A DNA stretch of 64,000 nucleotides, taken from assembly GCA_037349105.1 (NCBI GenBank), contig JAYJMM010000102.1:2914001-2978000 (forward strand), written 5' to 3'. Made by a program: the position numbers and the translations under genes. The stretch is from Limnomonas spitsbergensis (Eukaryota > Chlorophyta > Chlorophyceae > Chlamydomonadales). Of the stretch, positions 1 to 11,300 are shown in pieces; position 1 is the first letter of the stretch, and every line of letters begins with the position of its first letter. The notes beneath the pieces were generated by a model that was not told the DNA's origin, did no database searches, and saw only the letters and a program-made list of their open reading frames with translations.

Positions 1-3000
1 CCCCTGCCTCCAGATCCTACACCCTTGTCCAGGAATCATAACCCCTGCCCCCAGATCATACACCCCTGTCCAGGAATCATAACCCCTGCCTCCAGATCCT
101 ACACCCCTGTCCAGGAATCATAACCCCTGCCTCCAGACCCTACACCCTTGTCCATGAATCATAACCCCTGCCTCCAGATCCTACACCCCTGTCCAGGAAT
201 CATAACCCCTTCCTCCAGATCCTACACCCCTTGTCCAGGAATCATAACCCCTGCCTCCAGATCCTACACCCCTGTCCAGGAATCATAACCCCTGCCTCCA
301 GATCCTACACCCCTGTCCAGGAATCATAACCCCTGCCCCCAGATCCTACACCCCTGTCCAGGAATCATAACCCCTGCCCCCAGATCCTACACCCCTTGTC
401 CAGGAATCATATCCCCTGCCTCCAGATCCTACACCCTTGTCCAGGAATCATAACCCCTGCCTCCAGATCCTACACCCCTGTCCAGGAATCATAACCCCTG
501 CCTCCAGATCCTACACCCCTGTCCAGGAATCATAACCCCTGCCTCCAGATCCTACACCCTTGTCCAGGAATCATAACCCCTGCCTCCAGATCCTACACCC
601 CTGTCCAGGAATCATAACCCCTGCCTCCAGATCCTACACCCCTGTCCAGGAATCATATCCCCTGCCTCCAGATCCTACACCCCTGTCCAGGAATCATAAC
701 CCCTGCCTCCAGATCCTACACCCCTGTCCAGGAATCATAACCCCTGCCCCCAGATCCTACACCCCTGTCCAGGAATCATAACCCCTGCCTCCAGATCCTA
801 CACCCCTGTCCAGGAATCATAACCCCTGCCTCCAGATCCTACACCCCTGTCCAGGAATCATATCCCCTGCCTCCAGATCCTACATCCTTGTCCAGGAATC
901 ATAACCCTTGCCTCCAGATCCTACGCCCTTGTCCAGAAATCATAACCCCTGCCTACAGATCCTACACCCTTGTCCAAGAATCATAAACCCTGCCCCCAGA
1001 TCCTACACCCCTGTCCAGGAATCATAACCCCTGCCTCCAGATCCTACACCCTTGTCCAGGAATCATAACCCCTGCCTCCAGATCCTACACCCCTGTCCAG
1101 GAATCATAACCCCTGCCTCCAGATCCTACACCCCGTGTCCAGGATCATAACCCCTGCCTCCAGATTCTACACCCTTGTCCAGGAATCATAACCCCTGCCC
1201 CCAGATCCTACACCCCTGTCCAGGAATCATAACCCCTGCCTCCAGATCCTACACCCTTGTCCAGGAATCATAACCCCTGCCTCCAGATCCTACACCCCTG
1301 TCCAGGAATCATAACCCCTGCCTCCAGATCCTACACCCCTTGTCCAGGATCATAACCCCTGCCTCCAGATTCTACACCCTTGTCCAGGAATCATAACCCC
1401 TGCCCCCAGATCCTACACCCCTGTCCAGGAATCATAACCCCTGCCTCCAGATCCTACACCCCTGTCCAGGAATCATAACCCCTGCCTCCAGATCCTACAC
1501 CCTTGTCCAGGAATCATAACCCCTGCCTCCAGATCCTACACCCTTGTCCAGGAATCATAACCTCTGCCCCCAGATCCTACACCCCTTGTCCAGGAATCAT
1601 ATCCCCTGCCTCCAGATCCTACACCCCTGTCCAGGAATCATAACCCCTGCCTCCAGATCCTACCCCCTTGTCCAGGATCATAACCCCTGCCTCCAGATTC
1701 TACACCCTTGTCCAGGAATCATAACCCCTGCCCCCAGATCCTACACCCCTGTCCAGGAATCATAACCCCTGCCTCCAGATCCTACACCCCTGTCCAGGAA
1801 TCATAACCCCTGCCTCCAGATCCTACCCCCCTGTCCAGGAATCATAACCCCTGCCTCCAGATCCTACACCCCTGTCCAGGAATCATAACCCCTGCCTCCA
1901 GATCCTACACCCCTGTCCAGGAATCATAACCCCTGCCTCCAGATCCTACACCCCAGTCCAGGAATCATAACCCCTGCCCCCAGATCCTACACCCTTGTCC
2001 ATGAATCATAACCCCTGCCTCCAGATTCTACACCCCTGTCCAGGAATCATAACCCCTGCCTCCAGATCCTACACCCCTGTCCAGGAATCATATCCCCTGC
2101 CTCCAGATCCTACACCCCTGTCCAGGAATCATAACCCCTGCCTCCAGATCCTACACCCCTGACCAGGAATCATAACCCCTGCCCCCAGATCCTACACCCC
2201 TGTCCAGGAATCATAACCCCTGCCCCCAGATCCTACACCCCTGTCCAGGAATCATAACCCCTGCCTCCAGATCCTACACCCCTGTCCAGGAATCATAACC
2301 CCTGCCTCCAGATCCTACACCCCTTGTCCAGGAATCATAACCCCTGCCTCCAGATCCTACACCCCTGTCCAGGAATCATAACCCCTGCCTCCAGATCCTA
2401 CACCCCTGTCCAGGAATCATAACCCCTGCCTCCAGGTCCTACACCCCTGTCCAGGAATCATAACCCCTGCCTCCAGATCCTACACCCTTGTCCAGGAATC
2501 ATATCCCCTGCCTCCAGATCCTACACCCCTGTCCAGGAATCATAACCCCTGCCTCCAGATCCTACACCCCTGTCCAGGAATCATAACCCCTGCCCCCAGA
2601 TCCTACACCCCTGTCCAGGAATCATAACCCCTGCCCCCAGATCCTACACCCCTGTCCAGGAATCATAACCCCTGCCTCCAGATCCTACACCCCTGTCCAG
2701 GAATCATAACCCCTGCCTCCAGATCCTACACCCCTGTCCAGGAATCATATCCCCTGCCTCCAGATCCTACATCCTTGTCCAGGAATCATAACCCTTGCCT
2801 CCAGATCCTACGCCCTTGTCCAGAAATCATAACCCCTGCCTACAGATCCTACACCCTTGTCCAAGAATCATAAACCCTGCCCCCAGATCCTACACCCCTG
2901 TCCAGGAATCATAACCCCTGCCTCCAGATCCTACACCCTTGTCCAGGAATCATAACCCCTGCCTCCAGATCCTACACCCCTGTCCAGGAATCATAACCCC

Positions 3001-5170
3001 TGCCTCCAGACCCTACACCCCTGTCCAGGAATCATAACCCCTGCCTCCAGATCCTACACCCCAGTCCAGGAATCATAACCCCTGCCCCCAGATCCTACAC
3101 CCTTGTCCATGAATCATAACCCCTGCCTCCAGATCCTACACCCCTGTCCAGGAATCATAACCCCTGCCTCCAGATCCTACACCCCTGTCCAGGAATCATA
3201 TCCCCTGCCTCCAGATCCTACACCCCTGTCCAGGAATCATAACCCCTGCCTCCAGATCCTACACCCCTGTCCAGGAATCATAACCCCTGCCTCCAGATCC
3301 TACACCCCTGTCCAGGAATCATAACCCCTGCCTCCAGGTCCTACACCCCTGTCCAGGAATCATAACCCCTGCCTCCAGATCCTACACCCCTGTCCAGGAA
3401 TCATAACCCTTGCCTCCAGATCCTACGCCCTTGTCCAGGAATCATAACCCCTGCCACCAGATCCTACACCCTTGTCCAAGAATCATAACCCCTGCCCCCA
3501 GATCCTACACCCCTGTCCAGGAATCATATCCCCTGCCCCCAGATCCTACACCCCTGTCCAGGAATCATAACCCCTGCCCCCAGATCCTACACCCCTGTCC
3601 AGGAATCATAAACCCTGCCCCCAGATCCTACACCCCTGTCCAGGAATCATAACCCCTGCCCCCAGATCCTACACCCCTGTCCAGAAATCATAACCCCTGC
3701 CTCCAGATCCTACACCCTTGTCCAGGAATCATAACCCCTGCCTCCAGATCCTACACCCCTGTCCAGGAATCATAACCCCTGCCTCCAGATCCTACACCCC
3801 TTGTCCAGGAATCATAACCCCTGCCTCCAGATCCTACACCCCTGTCCAGGAATCATAACCCCTGCCCCCAGATCCTACACCCCTTGTCCAGGAATCATAA
3901 CCCCTGCCTCCAGATCCTACACCCCTGTCCAGGAATCATATCCCCTGCCTCCAGATCCTACACCCCTGTCCAGGAATCATAACCCCTGCCTCCAGATCCT
4001 ACACCCCTGTCCAGGAATCATATCCCCTGCCTCCAGATCCTACACCCCTGTCCAGGAATCATAACCCCTGCCTCCAGATCCTACACCCCTGTCCAGGAAT
4101 CATAACCCCTGCCCCCAGATCCTACACCTCTGTCCAGGAATCATAACCCCTGCCTCCAGATCCTACACCCCTTGTCCAGGAATCATAACCCCTGCCTCCA
4201 GATCCTACACCCCTGTCCAGGAATCATAACCCCTGCCTCCAGATCCTACACCCTTGTCCAGGAATCATAACCCCTGCCCCCAGATCATACACCCCTGTCC
4301 AGGAATCATAACCCCTGCCTCCAGATCCTACACCCCAGTCCAGGAATCATAACCCCTGCCTCCAGATCCTACACCCTTGTCCATGAATCATAACCCCTGC
4401 CTCCAGATCCTACACCCCTGTCCAGGAATCATAACCCCTTCCTCCAGATCCTACACCCCTTGTCCAGGAATCATAACCCCTGCCTCCAGATCCTACACCC
4501 CTGTCCAGGAATCATATCCCCTGCCTCCAGATCCTACACCCCTGTCCAGGAATCATAACCCCTGCCTCCAGATCCTACACCCCTGTCCAGGAATCATAAC
4601 CCTTGCCTCCAGATCCTACACCCCTGTCCAGGAATCATAACCCCTGCCCCCAGATCCTACACCCCTGTCCAGGAATCATAACCCCTGCCCCCAGATCCTA
4701 CACCCCTGTCCAGGAATCATAACCCCTGCCTCCAGATCCTACACCCCTGTCCAGGAATCATAACCCCTGCCTCCAGATCCTACACCCCTGTCCAGGAATC
4801 ATAACCCCTGCCTCCAGACCCTACACCCCTGTCCAGGAATCATAACCCCTGCCTCCAGATCCTACACCCCTGTCCAGGAATCATAACCCCTGCCTACAGA
4901 TCCTACACCCTTGTCCAGGAATCATAACCCCTGCCCCCAGATCCTACATCCTTGTCCAGGAATCATAACCCTTGCCTCCAGATCCTACGCCCTTGTCCAG
5001 AAATCATAACCCCTGCCTACAGATCCTACACCCTTGTCCAAGAATCATAAACCCTGCCCCCAGATCCTACACCCCTGTCCAGGAATCATAACCCCTGCCT
5101 CCAGATCCTACACCCTTGTCCAGGAATCATAACCCCTGCCTCCAGATCCTACACCCCTGTCCAGGAATCA
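1..5170. repeat. 41-bp minisatellite array
   Basis: About 125 tandem copies of a roughly 41-bp unit built on AATCATAACCCCTGCCTCCA followed by GATCCTACACCCCTGTCCAGG. Variants differ by CCC/CTC, CCCTTG/CCCCTG, TATCCCC/TAACCCC and an extra T giving 42 bp. The array starts before the window and stops just before the splice acceptor of the exon at 5242, so it appears to fill an intron. Short open frames in it only reflect the repeat and its C-rich composition. Confidence 0.97.
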
Positions 5171-5241
5171 TAAACCTTTACCCTTGACTATTAACCCTCA
5201 ACCCTGAACCCTTGGCCTTGAACCATTGACCTCATGTTCAG

Positions 5242-7718
5242 GCCAACCGCGAAGTACCCGTGGACAAGATGGACTCTCCGACCGAGAACATGCTTACGCT
5301 TATGTCCACCCTCTTCAAGCGTTCATTCTTCCAGGAGCTTCCGTATGTCTGGCTTGAGAACCCGGGGCACCTCATGTTCCAGATCATCCCCTTCTTCACG
5401 AAGCATGCCGATGCTTGGCGGAGGTGGTGCAACATCCACCTGGTGTACACCGCAGTCATGGAGGAGGCGCATGCGGAGTACAATGCGGTGAGACAGGGGG
5501 GAATAGAACATACGGCATGTGGGTGTGTTAGGGACTGTACCACAAGGGTATGGGGGGAATTCGCTTGGGGGACTAAAAACTAAATTGTATTACAGTGTGC
5601 ATTAACCTTGCAAGTTTTGACTCTACCTTACCCCCCTCCCACACACCCCTCACTCCCAGTTTGACCCCCCACACCCTCAATCTCTACCTTACCCCCCCCA
5701 CCCCACCCCCCTCACTCCCAGTTTGACCCCCCACACCCTCCATCTCTACCTTACTCCCCCCCCCACCCCTCATTCCCAGTTTGACCCCCCCACACCCTTA
5801 ATCTCTACCTCACAGTTTGAACCCACTCACAGTTTAAACCCCCTGTCCTTGCACCTCGAGCTGTGGCTCATGTACTAGCGGGCCCAACCTGCACGGTCAT
5901 AGGGGTCATGAGGGCCTTTAGGAGGCAGGGGGAGGGCATACCTTTATTATGTACACATATTAAATCCTACACAAGCAACCCCTGGTCCACTGTTCATCTC
6001 TATCCAGAAGTACGCGAAGGACAAGATGATAGAGCTGACGCGGCATACGAGGGGCATCTTCCTGCTTCACGTGAAGTACGGGCGGTTTGAACACCTGACC
6101 CTGAAGGGCCCTGCGGGCCTTCTTGGCACAGCAGTGGAGGAGCTGAATGGCATTGCCAACCGAGATTACCTACCTGGGCCCAGCAGCAGCAGTGACGAGG
6201 TCAAGGCCTTGTTGATCCAAATCATCAGCGAGCAGCAGCAGAGTCGGATGGATATGCAGGACATGGCCAGGGGTGGTGCCATCGGCCTCACGTCTCTCGA
6301 TGTGAAGTTCAGCAACCTGGCGGGAAGGTTGGCCAGATATGAGGAACATGGGCGTGCAATGCCGCTGCCGGAATCTGGGCGTGCACAACCGCTGCTGGAA
6401 TCTGGACCCATACCTCAGCTGCCAGAACGGGAGTTCAGGTCCGACAGACGTCCCGTCAAGCTGCCGAGGGGCATGAGGAGGCAGCAGGTGTGGCAGAATC
6501 TCACACCGGTTCCTGGATTCGATACAGCAAGGGGTCCAGTGCGGCCCAGGGCAGAGGTGCAGACGGTCCAGCCAGGGGCGGTGGAGCAGACGGTCCAGCA
6601 AGGGGCGGCGGAGCAGACGGTCCAGCAAGGGGCGGCGGAGCAGACGGTCCAGCCAGGGGCGGTGGAGCAGACGGTCCAGCGAGGGGCGGCGGAGCAGACG
6701 GTCCAGCCAGGGGCGGTGGAGCAGACGGTCCAGCCAGGAGCAGTGGAAGAGGAGGTCCAGCCAGGGGCAGTGGAGCAGGAGGTCCAGCGAGGGGCAGTGG
6801 AGCAGGAGGTCCAGCCAGGGGCAACTCGGGAGCTCAGAATGAGAGTCCTGCAGAAGAACAGCCTCAAAGAGACGGTTGTCCAAGTCAGCGTGCCCTTCGA
6901 TATCTTGGAAGAATGGATCATCCCCAGCCGATTCGGCCAGGAAACGCAGTGGACAACTTGGGGTGGCAGGAAGGACCGGACCGGCATCAGTGAGTAAGGG
7001 CAGTCAGTGATGGGAGTGTTTGAGGAGTAAAGGGGATCCTTACATGGCTATGGTTTATCAGCCTGGAAGGGTGGGGGTCCCAGGTGTGAGATAGGCTTGG
7101 TAGGGTGGGGATCCCTGGTGTGGGATAGGCTTGGTAGGGTGGGGATCCCTGGTGTGGGATAGGCTTGGTAGGGTGGGCATGTCTGGTGGGGGTAACTGGA
7201 TGTATTCCAAAACTGTTAATTTGCCTTGACCAGTAATGTTGATTTGTACATGTGTATTGTTCATGACTGCAGAACTCACCATCTGGGACATTCTGCAAGA
7301 CTGGGATTACGGGCTGCAGCGGGAGGGCGGCGGGACCTTGGCGCCCATGAGGATCCTCGAGTTGCCCGCCATCAGGAACATGTGGCGATACGATCGCGCC
7401 AACCAGTATGCCATGGCTTGGAAATCAGTTGTGTACGCTGTCCACAGGCGGGTCACGGGTCGGGCCAGGGGTCCGACAAATGAAGAGCCCCGCACGCCCA
7501 TGTCCTTGGAGGCGGCTGTTCGGGATCTGGAGGAGCTGCAGGGCGGGCGAACTACCTACATGCTGGGGGTCGAAGTCCTGACAAGGGCTGGTCCTAACAA
7601 CAAGGAATCGTACCCATCCTGGGTCTCAGAGTTCACCCCGGTGATGTATGAGCAGAAAGCGTGCTTGGGAGATGCGTTTTACATGAGCACGAGCCAGCAG
7701 TGGATCAGCACGTTGTAG
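5242..7718 (+). CDS. 3' part of an unknown gene with 9-residue repeats and a Gcr1_C-like C-terminal block
   Basis: Three exons fit in phase: 5242-5487 (CAG acceptor, GTGAGA donor), 6008-6989 (GTGAGT donor, phase 1) and 7273-7718 ending in TAG. They give 557 residues; earlier exons lie upstream of or beyond the minisatellite. Exon 2 encodes a predicted helical region, then ten 9-residue repeats of the type VQPGAVEQT (about 6558-6830), rich in Q, G, A and E. The last exon begins LTIWDILQDWDYGL and continues with a conserved-looking WRYDRANQYAMAWKSVVYAV segment. Its W..W..GL..W pattern resembles Gcr1_C-type DNA-binding domains, which also occur in Crypton-like elements. That assignment is an inference from pattern only. 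The intron at 5488-6007 holds an inverted copy of the module found in the 18-21 kb gene. Function unknown; a domesticated mobile-element protein is possible. Confidence 0.7.
5585..5850. repeat. C-rich short tandem repeat in intron
   Basis: Three to four imperfect copies of a roughly 65-bp unit containing CTCTACCTTACCCCCC, CACTCCCAGTTTGACCCCC and CACACCCTCAATC. It lies in the intron between the exons at 5242 and 6008 of the unknown gene. Confidence 0.8.
5866..5990 (-). repeat. inverted copy of the dispersed intron/exon module
   Basis: Read on the minus strand this stretch runs TATGTGTACATAATAAAGG, TATGCC, CCCCTGCCTCC, CATGACC, GACCGTGCAGG and then GCCCGCTAGTACATGAGCC. This follows the same order as the intron end plus exon start of the modules tandemly repeated at 18.0-21.3 kb. 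It sits antisense in an intron of the unknown gene, so it is unlikely to be spliced there. Confidence 0.75.
7049..7190. repeat. short tandem repeat in intron (about 37 bp unit)
   Basis: Three to four copies of a unit containing GGTAGGGTGGGGATCCCTGG and TGTGGGATAGGCTT. It lies within the intron between the exons ending at 6989 and starting at 7273. Confidence 0.85.
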
Positions 7719-7904
7719 TGGCACGGCCGACAGTATGAACTGTGTCCATCGCTGGTTTGTGAGTGCACGTGGTCTTGCATGGGAGGGGCAAGGCCAGCTG
7801 CAGGAGGAAGAGCAGTGCTACAGACTTCCACCGAGTTGGCCTATGAGGAAGCTGTGGTACATATTCTTGAGGCGTACATGCTTCAGAGCCTTTCACCTGT
7901 CCTA

Positions 7905-8268
7905 TTGAGAGTTAGTCTCCGGGGTTTCTGAGGCCCATGTCGTTGGCCTTTTTTGTTGTTGCCTGTTGTTGTTGTTGTTTGGGTTGTTTTTAGTTTCTTC
8001 TCTTCTCCCTTCTGATCAGTGGAGCGCCCTCGCGGCCAAGCATGGGTGGGATACGCTTGCTTTCCTGGACTTTTCTGTTATTTGAGGCTTTGCTGATGGG
8101 TAGTCTCTAGTGGAACTCAGGTGTTGGACTTGGTCTGCTTAGCCTGCCCGGCCTCTCCTTTTGTTCCTTTCCCCCTCTCTTCCTTTTAGTGCCTCCTTAA
8201 CTCCCTTCTGAACAGTCGGGCGCCTACGCGGCCGAGCTTTGAGCGGGCCCAGAGGTGTAACGTTATTG
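7905..8268 (+). mobile_element. 5'-truncated LINE 3' end
   Basis: Carries the 3'-terminal signature of the LINE family seen repeatedly in this window: GGGCGCCTACGCGGCCGAGC, then GGGCCCAGAGGTGTAACG and TTATTGAC. An internal second match at about 8025 (GCGCCCTCGCGGCCAAGC) suggests this subfamily has a duplicated 3' segment, as also seen at 26.5-26.7 kb. The short direct repeat ACCTGTCCT occurs at about 7898 and 8270 and may be the target-site duplication. No coding region remains. Confidence 0.7.
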
Positions 8269-8379
8269 ACCTGTCCTTTCACTTTTTTACATTTTTTTCT
8301 TCCTGAATCACTCTTGTTCACCTTGAGGCCCTGCCGAAGGTGAATGTGGTATGAACTTGATTCAGATACGGTAACAGAT

Positions 8380-11300
8380 CAAAGTTTAAGGTGGCATGCT
8401 CTTAATTCAGACCCGGTCAGAGATCCACAGCTCAATGCGGTAGCGACGGAGCCTAGCTAGTCAGGCCTGGATAGAAAATTAAGAGCAGGCTTCCTGAAAC
8501 TTAATATTCAGCGACCTGCTCTTCAGGGTAGCTTAGATAACCTATCCTCCAGGCCCTGCCAAAGTTTAAGGTGGCATGCTCTTAATTCAGACCCGGTCAG
8601 AGATCCACAGCTCAATGCGGTAGCGATGGAGCCTAGCTAGTCAGGCCTGGATAGAAAATTAAGAGCAGGCTTCCTGAAACTTAATATTCAGCGACCTGAT
8701 CTTCAGGGTAGCTTAGATAACCTATCCTCCAGGCCCTGCCAAAGTTTAAGGTGGCATGCTCTTAATTCAGACCCGGTCAGAGATCCACAGCTCAATGCGG
8801 TAGCGATGGAGCCTAGCTAGTCAGGCCTGGATAGAAAATTAAGAGCGGGCTTCCTGAAACTTAATATTCAGCGACCTGCTCTTCAGGGTAGCTTAGATAA
8901 CCTATCCTCCAGGCCCTGCCAAAGTTTAAGGTGGCATGCTCTTAATTCAGACCCGGTCAGAGATCCACAGCTCAATGCGGTAGCGATGGAGCCTAGCTAG
9001 TCAGGCCTGGATAGAAAATTAAGAGCGGGCTTCCTGAAACTTAATATTCAGCGACCTGCTCTTCAGGGTAGCTTAGATAACCTATCCTCCAGGCCCTGCC
9101 AAAGTTTAAGGTGGCATGCTCTTAATTCAGACCCGGTCAGAGATCCACAGCTCAATGCGGTAGCGATGGAGCCTAGCAAGTCAGGCCTGGATAGAAAATT
9201 AAGAGCGGGCTTCCTGAAACTTAATATTCAGCGACCTGATCTTCAGGGTAGCTTAGATAACCTATCCTCCAGGCCCTGCCAAAGTTTAAGGTGGCATGCT
9301 CTTAATTCAGACCCGGTCAGAGATCCACAGCTCAATGCGGTAGCGATGGAGCCTAGCTAGTCAGGCCTGGATAGAAAATTAAGAGCGGGCTTCCTGAAAC
9401 TTAATATTCAGCGACCTGATCTTCAGGGTAGCTTAGATAACCTATCCTCCAGGCCCTGCCAAAGTTTAAGGTGGCATGCTCTTAATTCAGACCCGGTCAG
9501 AGATCCACAGCTCAATGCGGTAGCGATGGAGCCTAGCTAGTCAGGCCTGGATAGAAAATTAAGAGCAGGCTTCCTGAAACTTAATATTCAGCGACCTGCT
9601 CTTCAGGGTAGCTTAGATAACCTATCCTCCAGGCCCTGCCAAAGTTTAAGGTGGCATGCTCTTAATTCAGACCCGGTCAGAGATCCACAGCTCAATGCGG
9701 TAGCGATGGAGCCTAGCTAGTCAGGCCTGGATAGAAAATTAAGAGCGGGCTTCCTGAAACTTAATATTCAGCGACCTGCTCTTCAGGGTAGCTTAGATAA
9801 CCTATCCTCCAGGCCCTGCCAAAGTTTAAGGTGGCATGCTCTTAATTCAGACCCGGTCAGAGATCCACAGCTCAATGCGGTAGCGATGGAGCCTAGCAAG
9901 TCAGGCCTGGATAGAAAATTAAGAGCGGGCTTCCTGAAACTTAATATTCAGCGACCTGCTCTTCAGGGTAGCTTAGATAACCTATCCTCCAGGCCCTGCC
10001 AAAGTTTAAGGTGGCATGCTCTTAATTCAGACCCGGTCAGAGATCCACAGCTCAATGCGGTAGCGATGGAGCCTAGCTAGTCAGGCCTGGATAGAAAATT
10101 AAGAGCGGGCTTCCTGAAACTTAATATTCAGCGACCTGATCTTCAGGGTAGCTTAGATAACCTATCCTCCAGGCCCTGCCAAAGTTTAAGGTGGCATGCT
10201 CTTAATTCAGACCCGGTCAGAGATCCACAGCTCAATGCGGTAGCGATGGAGCCTAGCTAGTCAGGCCTGGATAGAAAATTAAGAGCAGGCTTCCTGAAAC
10301 TTAATATTCAGCGACCTGCTCTTCAGGGTAGCTTAGATAACCTATCCTCCAGGCCCTGCCAAAGTTTAAGGTGGCATGCTCTTAATTCAGACCCGGTCAG
10401 AGATCCACAGCTCAATACGGTAGCGACGGAGCCTAGCAAGTCAGGCCTGGATAGAAAATTAAGAGCGGGCTTCCTGAAACTTAATATTCAGCGACCTGCT
10501 CTTCAGGGTAGCTTAGATAACCTATCCTCCAGGCCCTGCCAAAGTTTAAGGTGGCATGCTCTTAATTCAGACCCGATCAGAGAATCACAGCTCAATGCGG
10601 TAGCGATGGAGCCTAGCTAGTCAGGCCTGGATAGAAAATTAAGAGCGGGCTTCCTGAAACTTAATATTCAGCGACCTGCTCTTCAGGGTAGCTTAGATAA
10701 CCTATCCTCCAGGCCCTGCCAAAGTTTAAGGTGGCATGCTCTTAATTCAGACCCGGTCAGAGATCCACAGCTCAATGCGGTAGCGATGGAGCCTAGCTAG
10801 TCAGGCCTGGATAGAAAATTAAGAGCAGGCTTCCTGAAACTTAATATTCAGCGACCTGATCTTCAGGGTAGCTTAGATAACCTATCCTCCAGGCCCTGCC
10901 AAAGTTTAAGGTGGCATGCTCTTAATTCAGACCCGGTCAGAGATCCACAGCTCAATGCGGTAGCGATGGAGCCTAGCTAGTCAGGCCTGGATAGAAAATT
11001 AAGAGCAGGCTTCCTGAAACTTAATATTCAGCGACCTGATCTTCAGGGTAGCTTAGATAACCTATCCTCCAGGCCCTGCCAAAGTTTAAGGTGGCATGCT
11101 CTTAATTCAGACCCGGTCAGAGATCCACAGCTCAATGCGGTAGCGATGGAGCCTAGCTAGTCAGGCCTGGATAGAAAATTAAGAGCAGGCTTCCTGAAAC
11201 TTAATATTCAGCGACCTGCTCTTCAGGGTAGCTTAGATAACCTATCCTCCAGGCCCTGCCAAAGTTTAAGGTGGCATGCTCTTAATTCAGACCCGGTCAG

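Noticed and set aside
1..5170. Open frames of 73-87 codons with CLQILHPCPGIITP-type repeats
   Set aside because: They follow the minisatellite in different phases, end at repeat variants and start within repeats; no gene context.
5170..5235. Telomere-like CCCTTGA/TTAACCCTCAACCC stretch at the end of the minisatellite
   Set aside because: Too short and irregular, and placed directly before a splice acceptor; an intron pyrimidine tract explains it better.
6415..6987. Long minus-strand frames (190 and 237 codons) opposite the nonapeptide repeat
   Set aside because: Shadow frames of a 27-bp repeat without stops; the plus strand has the splice sites and a continuing product.
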